Shown here piece by piece: positions 1 to 4,966 of a stretch of 6,098 bases of DNA. Source of the DNA: an uncultured Lachnospiraceae bacterium (GTDB taxonomy: Bacteria > Bacillota_A > Clostridia > Lachnospirales > Lachnospiraceae); the NCBI GenBank assembly GCA_947302185.1, contig CAMYVI010000158.1, forward strand, positions 1 to 6,098, read 5' to 3'. A program made the position numbers and the translations under genes. Each line of letters opens with the position of its first letter. Positions within the stretch are counted from its first letter, which is position 1. The notes below the pieces were generated by a model. It saw only the letters and a list, made by a program, of their open reading frames with translations, had not been told where the DNA came from and made no database searches.

Positions 1-596
1 GCGTTTTTATCACGACGACAGGTGTCGGCCTTATCGAGGAAGGGGCAGATCTTTCTGGTGCCTACGCAAAGCCCGGAGACGCTATTCTTGTGACCGGCGA
101 TGTCGGACGTCACGGAACAACGATCCTTCTTGCCCGCGACGAGTATGGCATCGAGGCGGATGTGACCAGCGACTGCGCGCCGCTGTGGGGAACAGTGAAA
201 TCCATGCTCGATGAGACAAAAGATATTCACGTGCTTCGCGATGCCACCCGCGGCGGAGTGGGCACGGTACTCTATGAGATCGCCGAGGAGAGCGGCGTCG
301 GCATTACGATCAATGAGGCTGATATCCCGGTAGACCCGGCAGTCTCCGGCGTGTGCGGAATGCTGGGACTCGAACCGCTGTATCTGGCGTGTGAAGGACG
401 GCTGGTCGTATTTGCTCCGAAAGAGAGGGCAGAAGCTCTGCTTAAGGTGCTGAGACAGGGAAAATACTCCGAAAGCGCTGCCATCATCGGCGAAGTCACA
501 GACGACCATAAAGGCCGTGTTGTCGTCCGAACACCGATCGGTTCGGAGACGCTGCTTCCGCCTCCGGGAGGGGAGCTGCTCCCGAGAATCTGTTGA
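1..596 (+). CDS. hypE: Hydrogenase maturation protein HypE, C-terminal part (5' truncated by window)
   Basis: HypE is a cytoplasmic enzyme that dehydrates the carbamoyl group placed by HypF on its own C-terminal cysteine. This gives a thiocyanate that becomes the CN ligand of the [NiFe]-hydrogenase iron. The reading frame is open from base 3, so about 197 codons are present; full HypE is usually about 330-340 residues, so roughly the first 40% is missing. Visible family marks, in order: an ITTTGVG segment at the left edge, a G-x-HG motif (here GRHG, usually GDHG), SDCAPLW, the RDATRGGVGTVLYEIA block of the PurM/AIR-synthase-like ATP-binding fold, VCGMLGLEPLYLACEG, and the terminal PRIC with the essential cysteine as last residue before the TGA stop. 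The GTG at 90 is an internal valine, not the start. It implies that the organism makes a [NiFe]-hydrogenase; neighbouring hyp genes would be expected to the left. Confidence 0.96.
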   Translation, partial: VFITTTGVGLIEEGADLSGAYAKPGDAILVTGDVGRHGTTILLARDEYGIEADVTSDCAPLWGTVKSMLDETKDIHVLRDATRGGVGTVLYEIAEESGVGITINEADIPVDPAVSGVCGMLGLEPLYLACEGRLVVFAPKERAEALLKVLRQGKYSESAAIIGEVTDDHKGRVVVRTPIGSETLLPPPGGELLPRIC

Positions 597-641
597 CCGT
601 ATATCCTTATGTGAGGAGACCCGCTCTGACCGGCGGCGTGC

Positions 642-670
642 TGGACAATTCTGATTATTAGTGTTAGAAT
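642..670 (+). promoter_or_regulatory. Sigma-A-type promoter for the gtr-like operon
   Basis: The -35 box is TGGACA at 642-647 (5 of 6 to TTGACA), followed by a 17-base spacer and the -10 box TAGAAT at 665-670 (5 of 6 to TATAAT). A TGT directly before the -10 gives an extended -10 element. The predicted start of transcription is near 677, giving a leader of about 20 bases. That leader carries GGAGG at 686-690, six bases before the ATG at 697. No terminator is visible after hypE, so some read-through from upstream is also possible. Confidence 0.72.
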
Positions 671-672
671 TG
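646..672. promoter_or_regulatory. Inverted repeat over the promoter (candidate operator)
   Basis: CAATTCT at 646-652 and AGAATTG at 666-672 are perfect reverse complements separated by 13 bases. The arm centres are 20 bases apart, about two helical turns, so both would face the same side of the DNA. The left arm begins in the -35 box and the right arm covers most of the -10 box. A dimeric repressor bound here would block RNA polymerase. That is inference: no regulator gene is visible in the window, and 7-base AT-rich arms can occur by chance. Confidence 0.4.
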
Positions 673-696
673 CTGTGATAATTTTGGAGGAATGAC

Positions 697-1095
697 ATGA
701 TTGATAAGACGATGATCAGATTTGTTCTGGTCGGAATTATTAACACGCTGGTCGGCACGGCTGTAATGTTCTCTTTCTATAACATTTTCCATTTCAGCTA
801 TTGGGTATCTTCTGCCGCAAATTACATTGTCGGAAGTGTCGTCAGTTATTTCCTGAATAAGTATTACACATTTGAAAATAAAGAGCGCAACTGGAGAATA
901 GTTGTGCGATTTATTATCAATATTTCCGTATGCTATCTTCTGGCTTACGGAATCGCGAAGCCTCTTGTCGCTAAACTGCTGTCTTCAATGCCTGTCACTG
1001 TACAGGAAAACGGAGCTATGGTCGTAGGTATGGGGCTTTTTGTCGTACTCAACTATACAGGACAGAGATACTTTGCGTTTAAGAAAAGTGAGTGA
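697..1095 (+). CDS. GtrA-family integral membrane protein
   Basis: A 132-residue, very hydrophobic protein with about four membrane helices (roughly residues 7-30, 34-54, 67-88 and 106-122), the usual size and topology of the GtrA/PF04138 family. Family marks are the N-terminal RFVLVGIINTLVG, the NKYYTF motif after helix 2 (residues 54-59), and the C-terminal NYTGQRYFAFK. GtrA-like proteins act with polyprenyl-phosphate glycosyltransferases and are thought to help flip the lipid-linked sugar across the cytoplasmic membrane; that role is less firmly shown than the family assignment. The start is well supported by GGAGG six bases upstream of the ATG. It is the first gene of a three-gene operon; the next gene, a GtrB-like transferase, begins nine bases after the stop, which strengthens the assignment. 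Confidence 0.92.
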   Translation: MIDKTMIRFVLVGIINTLVGTAVMFSFYNIFHFSYWVSSAANYIVGSVVSYFLNKYYTFENKERNWRIVVRFIINISVCYLLAYGIAKPLVAKLLSSMPVTVQENGAMVVGMGLFVVLNYTGQRYFAFKKSE

Positions 1096-1104
1096 GGGTG
1101 CTAT

Positions 1105-2070
1105 ATGCTGACAGTTATTTTACCTGCTTACAATGAGGAAGCTATGATTGAAATGGCAGGAAATGTCATTTCAGATATTCTGCGGAGAGAAGAGATTCCC
1201 CATGAAATCCTGTTCGTTGATGACGGATCAAAGGACGGGACCTGGGTCGCGATTGAAAAGGCTGCTTCGGTGACTCCGGAAATTCGGGGAATCAGCTTTT
1301 CTCGCAACTTCGGCAAAGAGGCAGCCGTTGCTGCGGGTCTTGCCGAGGCGAGAGGTGAATGCGCCGTGGTCCTTGACTGTGATCTGCAGCATCCGCCCGA
1401 AAAAATCGTGGAGATGTATCGCCTCTGGCAGCAGGGCTACGAAGTGATCGAAGGCGTGAAGAGCAGCAGGGGTAAAGAGAGTGGGCTGCATGCATTTGCA
1501 GCGAAAACATTCTACGGACTTATCAGCGCGGCCAGCGGATTTGACATGGAGAATGCGTCTGATTTTAAGCTGCTGGACCGCAAAGCGATCGACGCGATTG
1601 TCGGTATGAAGGAAAAGTATGCCTTTTTCCGCGCGCTTTCCTCCTGGGTAGGATTCAGAACAACTTCTGTAACCTATGATGTCCAGGAGAGAGCGGCCGG
1701 TGAGAGCAAATGGTCGACAAGAGGGCTCATTAAATACGCCATAAATAATATAACGTCATTTTCAACAGCGCCGATGCAGATCGTGACCGTGTGCGGTGTG
1801 CTGGTATTCATTGTCTCGGTGATCAGCGGAATCATTACGCTCGTGCAGAAACTGAACGGAAAAGCTCTCGGAGGTTTTACGACGGTCATTCTGCTGCAGG
1901 GATTCATCGGAAGCATTATTATGATCAGTCTGGGTCTGATCGGGTTTTATATTGCAAGAATTTACGAGGAACTCAAAGGAAGACCTAAATACATTATAGC
2001 CAGGAACGCCGGTTATAAATCCGGTGAGACAGACAGGCCCATGAAAGGAACAGATGAAGACGATGAGTAA
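1105..2070 (+). CDS. GtrB/DPM1-like family 2 glycosyltransferase (polyprenyl-phosphate type)
   Basis: A 321-residue GT-A-fold enzyme predicted to transfer a sugar from a nucleotide donor to undecaprenyl phosphate at the cytoplasmic face of the membrane. Visible motifs: VILPAYNEE at the N-terminus, the nucleotide-binding D39-D40-G-S, the metal-binding D91-C-D93 followed by LQHPP, SDFKLLDR from residue 152, and the ER-x-x-GESKWS segment at 195-204 near the acceptor site. Two C-terminal membrane helices follow (about 223-247 and 258-285), then the short amphipathic IARIYEELKGRP. The length and two-helix tail match GtrB, ArnC-like and YfdH-like enzymes. The C-terminal tail is strongly acidic (GTDEDDE). 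Neither the sugar nor the exact donor can be read from the sequence. The start codon lies nine bases after the preceding GtrA-like gene; its ribosome site, GAGGGTG at 1094-1100, overlaps that gene's stop. The 3' end overlaps the next gene by 17 bases. Confidence 0.93.
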   Translation: MLTVILPAYNEEAMIEMAGNVISDILRREEIPHEILFVDDGSKDGTWVAIEKAASVTPEIRGISFSRNFGKEAAVAAGLAEARGECAVVLDCDLQHPPEKIVEMYRLWQQGYEVIEGVKSSRGKESGLHAFAAKTFYGLISAASGFDMENASDFKLLDRKAIDAIVGMKEKYAFFRALSSWVGFRTTSVTYDVQERAAGESKWSTRGLIKYAINNITSFSTAPMQIVTVCGVLVFIVSVISGIITLVQKLNGKALGGFTTVILLQGFIGSIIMISLGLIGFYIARIYEELKGRPKYIIARNAGYKSGETDRPMKGTDEDDE

Positions 2071-3550
2071 AAAAGGGACAGAGCATACGCTGCGTGTCAA
2101 AGAAAAATATAGGAAGTATTTCTTTCTGTTTATTGCTTTTGCGGTGTTATTTCTTGTCATACCTTACTGCGATGATGATTTGAGGTGGGGAAGCTCGGTG
2201 GGAATGGAACGTCTCGCCAGCTGGTTCGAAGGGTACGGAGGACGATATTTAGGTTATATAATTATTATTCTTCTTACCAAATTCTACCCGCTGAAAGTGG
2301 TTCTGCAGGCCCTGACCCTGACCTTTCTTGTGTATATGCTGGATCAGATGGCTTATGAGAAACAGACTGAATATATTTCCGTGATCTTTCTTTTCTTTAT
2401 GCCGCTGTCGATTTTTTCGGACACGATCGGGTGGACATCGGGCTTTGCGAACTATATTACGTCTGTGACATTCAGCCTGATTTACATGAGATATGTTATT
2501 AGGCGGCTGGACGGCGAGAATGTGTCCGTATCAATTATATCCGCGATCGGTTTCATAGTGCTTGGCCTCGTCAACAGTCTTATCGTCGAGCACTTTACGA
2601 TCTATAATTTCTGCCTGGCCGTATTTATGATTTTGTATACGCTGGCAGTCGAAAAAAGAGTCAGGCTGCCTGAAATCGGATATCTGGCCGGAGTTATCGG
2701 CGGAATCGCTCTCATGTTCTCCAATTCAACGTACAGTCAGGTTTCGAGCGGTGATGATTTTTATCGGAGCGTCGATACCTCCAATCTGGCTTCGAGCATA
2801 GTAAACCGTTTCGGAAGGATCATCAATATCTGCTATCTCGAGCTTCCGCTAGTTGTTATCTCGATTACAGTAATTATGTTCCTTATATGGAAGGAGCGCA
2901 GAAAAGAACTTGACGGAATTGTCGGAAAAATCGCTGATATCGGAGTCGCTTTGATCTGTTTCGGCAATCCGATCATATTGCTCATTGACCAGACGCGTGA
3001 GTATGATCACGCCGCCAAGAACCTTGTATCTCTTGCGCTTCTGCTCCTCGTGCTTTTAGCCATCGTTGTGACGACCGGTATATTTTCCCTGCAGGCAGGA
3101 AGATTCTGGCAGTGTATGGGTGTCATCATTTCTATTGTGATACCGACTGCTCCGTTCCTTCTTGTATCGCCTATGAGCTACAGATGCTTCTTGGGAAGCT
3201 ATGTTTTCTGGATCGTGTTCTTATACCAGCTGCTTGCGCTGATACCGGATACTCGGGACAAAATACTCTTTAATGAGAAGCTGCAGAAGTACGTTAAAGT
3301 TGTCGCATTTGCGGCAGTAGCCTTCTATATATGTATTTACGCAAGCATTTTGAGGCAGGATATTCAAAGACTGCAGTATATAAGAAGCGAGTCAGCGAAA
3401 GGAGCCCAGAAGGTCACGGTCGGTCATCTCAGCAATGAGAACTTTGTCCGCGATATTACTCTGAGAGAGGACTGGGAGTGGGACGGTTATAAGGATTTTT
3501 ACGGACTTGACCCGGATCTTATAATAAATGTCCGCAGAAAAGAAGACTGA
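2054..3550 (+). CDS. Polytopic membrane protein, probable DUF6056/GtrC-like glycosyltransferase
   Basis: A 498-residue protein with about 12 or 13 hydrophobic segments. Helix 1 (about 21-37) is followed at once by PYC-D40-D41-D42-LRWG and, a little further on, GGRYLG, an arrangement like the first external loop of GT-C membrane glycosyltransferases and of DUF6056 proteins. After the last helix (about 413-432) comes a soluble tail of about 65 residues with DWEWDGYKDFYGLDPD, also reminiscent of DUF6056. The likely role is transfer of a lipid-linked sugar to a surface polymer outside the membrane, as GtrC proteins do beside GtrA and GtrB; this rests on gene order and fold resemblance, not on a recognised specific family. 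The ATG at 2054 has GGA at 2047-2049, a tight four-base spacing; an in-frame ATG at 2063 is possible but would lie 13 bases from that site. It overlaps the GtrB-like gene, suggesting translational coupling, and is the last gene before a terminator. Confidence 0.8.
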   Translation: MKTMSKKGTEHTLRVKEKYRKYFFLFIAFAVLFLVIPYCDDDLRWGSSVGMERLASWFEGYGGRYLGYIIIILLTKFYPLKVVLQALTLTFLVYMLDQMAYEKQTEYISVIFLFFMPLSIFSDTIGWTSGFANYITSVTFSLIYMRYVIRRLDGENVSVSIISAIGFIVLGLVNSLIVEHFTIYNFCLAVFMILYTLAVEKRVRLPEIGYLAGVIGGIALMFSNSTYSQVSSGDDFYRSVDTSNLASSIVNRFGRIINICYLELPLVVISITVIMFLIWKERRKELDGIVGKIADIGVALICFGNPIILLIDQTREYDHAAKNLVSLALLLLVLLAIVVTTGIFSLQAGRFWQCMGVIISIVIPTAPFLLVSPMSYRCFLGSYVFWIVFLYQLLALIPDTRDKILFNEKLQKYVKVVAFAAVAFYICIYASILRQDIQRLQYIRSESAKGAQKVTVGHLSNENFVRDITLREDWEWDGYKDFYGLDPDLIINVRRKED

Positions 3551-3557
3551 AACGATA

Positions 3558-3597
3558 AAGAACGCTTTCGGGCATAAACCCGGAGGCGTTCTTCTTT
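3558..3597 (+). terminator. Rho-independent terminator of the gtr-like operon
   Basis: A 16-base-pair stem is formed by 3557+1 to 3572 and 3579 to 3593 plus flank: outer arms AAGAACGC (3558-3565) and GCGTTCTT (3586-3593), inner arms TTTCGGG (3566-3572) and CCCGGAG (3579-3585) with two G-T pairs. In all, 15 bases pair on each side around a six-base loop CATAAA. A CTTT tract follows the stem (3594-3597); the T tail is short. It sits seven bases after the stop of the polytopic membrane protein gene and closes the operon. Confidence 0.85.
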
Positions 3598-3625
3598 GCT
3601 CTAAAGACTGGTGCAGGCGGCCTGT

Positions 3626-3654
3626 TTGTTGTAAAATAGCTACCAAATTATGAT
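3626..3654 (+). promoter_or_regulatory. Possible promoter for the editing protein and HAD genes
   Basis: A new promoter is expected here because a terminator lies just upstream. One reading is TTGTTG (3626-3631), a 17-base spacer and TATGAT (3649-3654), which would start the RNA near 3661 with a leader of only about 12 bases. The alternative -10, TAAAAT at 3632-3637, would give a start near 3644 but has no good -35 box. The sequence does not decide between them. Confidence 0.35.
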
Positions 3655-3662
3655 GAATTTGG
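3643..3662. promoter_or_regulatory. Inverted repeat touching the ribosome binding site
   Basis: CCAAATT (3643-3649) and AATTTGG (3656-3662) are perfect reverse complements around the six-base spacer ATGATG. The last two bases of the right arm are the first two of the GGAG ribosome site (3661-3664) of the gene starting at 3673. In RNA started at or upstream of the left arm it could fold as a 7-base-pair hairpin that partly hides the ribosome site; in DNA it could be an operator over the candidate -10 box. Either role is inference. Confidence 0.35.
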
Positions 3663-3672
3663 AGACAGATAC

Positions 3673-4137
3673 ATGTCAGTAGAACTGGTAAAACGATATT
3701 TTGATGGCACTGAACTCGAGGGAAAAGTTCTGGAATTTCCCATCTCGTCAGCCACCGTCGAGCTTGCCGCGGTAGCCGTCGGAACTGAGCCGGACAGGAT
3801 CGCGAAGACTATGGCATTTCTCCTGGGAGAGGAAGCAATTGTCATAGTTGTGTCCGGCATGTCGAGAATCGACAACAAAAAGTACAAAGCGCAGTTTCAC
3901 ACAAAGGCAAAGATGATTCCATATGCGTCTGTGGAAGAGTATCTGGGACACCCGCCCGGAGGAGTATGTCCGTTTGCGCTCAGGCAAGGAGTAAAAGTGT
4001 ATCTCGATGTTTCACTGCGTGCACACGAGACGGTCTTTCCTGCGGCAGGATCTGAGAACAGCGCTGTTGAGACCACTATTGATCAGCTCGAGCGATTCAC
4101 TTCCTTTGAAGAGTGGGTGGATGTATGCAAGAAGTAA
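3673..4137 (+). CDS. YbaK/EbsC-family aminoacyl-tRNA editing protein (ProX-like)
   Basis: A 154-residue stand-alone editing domain, the usual family length, predicted to hydrolyse mischarged aminoacyl-tRNA in the cytoplasm. Visible marks are TVELAAVAVG (29-37), the IAKTMAF segment with the conserved lysine K45, the SGMSRIDNKK stretch, and GHPPGGVCPFA (92-102). The GGVCPF form of this last motif points to the ProX/YeaK-like side of the family (ProX acts on Ala-tRNA-Pro) rather than to true YbaK, a Cys-tRNA-Pro deacylase that carries a GGCSP-type motif. The exact substrate cannot be fixed from sequence. The ATG has GGAG eight bases upstream. The gene follows a terminator, so it begins a new transcription unit, and its 3' end overlaps the HAD phosphatase gene by 13 bases. 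Confidence 0.9.
   Translation: MSVELVKRYFDGTELEGKVLEFPISSATVELAAVAVGTEPDRIAKTMAFLLGEEAIVIVVSGMSRIDNKKYKAQFHTKAKMIPYASVEEYLGHPPGGVCPFALRQGVKVYLDVSLRAHETVFPAAGSENSAVETTIDQLERFTSFEEWVDVCKK
4115..4120 (+). promoter_or_regulatory. Ribosome binding site deciding the HAD gene start
   Basis: GGGTGG lies four bases before the ATG at 4125, inside the end of the preceding gene. The alternative in-frame GTG at 4113 has no comparable purine-rich site before it, so the ATG is preferred. Confidence 0.45.
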
Positions 4138-4913
4138 AAAGAAGCATTAAAGCCGCATTTTTTGATATAGACGGGACCCTGTTCTCTCACAGGACGATGT
4201 GTGTTCCGGAGAGCACTCTTCGCGCGCTGAAATGTCTCCGAGAGAAGGGGATTCTCTGTGTGATTGCGACAGGCCGGCATATATCCGAGATGAAAGAGAT
4301 GAATTTTCTGGACTATGGCTTCGATGCATATCTCACACTGAACGGGCAAGTTTGTCTGGACAGCAGCCTCGAAACGCTGTTCGGATCTCCGATGGAAGGT
4401 GAGAATCTCAGGTCTATGGTCAATATATTTGAGAGTGGTGAGGTTCCGGCTATTCTGACTTCCAAAGACCGCATGTATATCAACTTCGTGAACGAAGCTG
4501 TGCGGTCAGCCCACAGGGATATTCACACCAGCATCCCGGTGATCGGTCAGTATGCGGGCGAGCCGATTTACATGGGAGTCATCTACTGCAGCAAAGATGA
4601 GGAGAGACCGTTCGTGGAAAAGCTGCCGGGCTGTCACATAACGAGGTGGAGCAGGCACGGATTGGATATAATCTCGGGGAATGGAGACAAGACCTGGGGA
4701 ATTCGGCAATATATAGAGCTTAAGGGGATCTCGAGAGAAGAAATTATCGCGTTCGGCGACGGAGAAAATGATATCGGGATGCTCAAATACGCCGGAATCG
4801 GTGTTGCTCTCGGAAATGCCGGAGATGAAGTGAAAGTCGGTGCTGACTATGTGACTGCTGACATCGACGATGACGGCGTGTGGAAAGCACTGAAGCATTA
4901 TCACGTAATCTGA
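4125..4913 (+). CDS. Cof-type HAD-superfamily phosphatase (class IIB)
   Basis: A 262-residue cytoplasmic phosphatase of the Cof/YidA kind; these typically act on sugar phosphates, nucleotides such as FMN, or pyridoxal phosphate. All four HAD motifs are present: FFDIDGTL with nucleophile D14 and acid/base D16, IATGR with T49, K189 in GDKTWGI, and FGDGENDIGML with the Mg-binding D212 and D216. The region between motifs II and III (about 85-185) is the C2-type cap that sets substrate choice; it gives no specific substrate. Near the C-terminus, GIGVALGNAGDEVKVGADYVT is typical of the Cof subgroup. The ATG at 4125 is chosen over a GTG at 4113 because of the ribosome site and because DxD then sits at the usual distance from the N-terminus. 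The 13-base overlap with the editing protein gene suggests co-translation. Confidence 0.92.
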   Translation: MQEVKRSIKAAFFDIDGTLFSHRTMCVPESTLRALKCLREKGILCVIATGRHISEMKEMNFLDYGFDAYLTLNGQVCLDSSLETLFGSPMEGENLRSMVNIFESGEVPAILTSKDRMYINFVNEAVRSAHRDIHTSIPVIGQYAGEPIYMGVIYCSKDEERPFVEKLPGCHITRWSRHGLDIISGNGDKTWGIRQYIELKGISREEIIAFGDGENDIGMLKYAGIGVALGNAGDEVKVGADYVTADIDDDGVWKALKHYHVI

Positions 4914-4966
4914 TGCGGCTGAACTAAGATGAGGTGTGGGAAGTTTTAGTAATGGAGTATTAGGTT

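Noticed and set aside
90..92. GTG as the start of the first gene
   Set aside because: The frame is open back to base 3, and the residues before it (ITTTGVGLIEEGADL) match HypE, so this is an internal valine.
628..644. A possible terminator hairpin after hypE (CCGGC and GCTGG)
   Set aside because: It offers only about five base pairs including a G-T pair, and no run of T follows.
1762..2160. A 132-codon minus-strand open frame across the end of the GtrB-like gene
   Set aside because: It is antisense to two well-supported genes, and its translation resembles no family I know.
697..3550. Horizontal transfer of the gtr-like operon from its base composition
   Set aside because: The GtrA-like gene looks AT-rich (19 G/C of 60 at 841-900) beside hypE (41 of 60 at 241-300). 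However, the GtrB-like gene in the same operon is GC-rich (39 of 60 at 1321-1380). The difference is better explained by codons for hydrophobic membrane residues.
4923..4950. Short inverted repeat ACTAA/TTAGT before the radical SAM gene
   Set aside because: Five-base arms 18 bases apart in AT-rich sequence are expected by chance; no convincing promoter lies with it.
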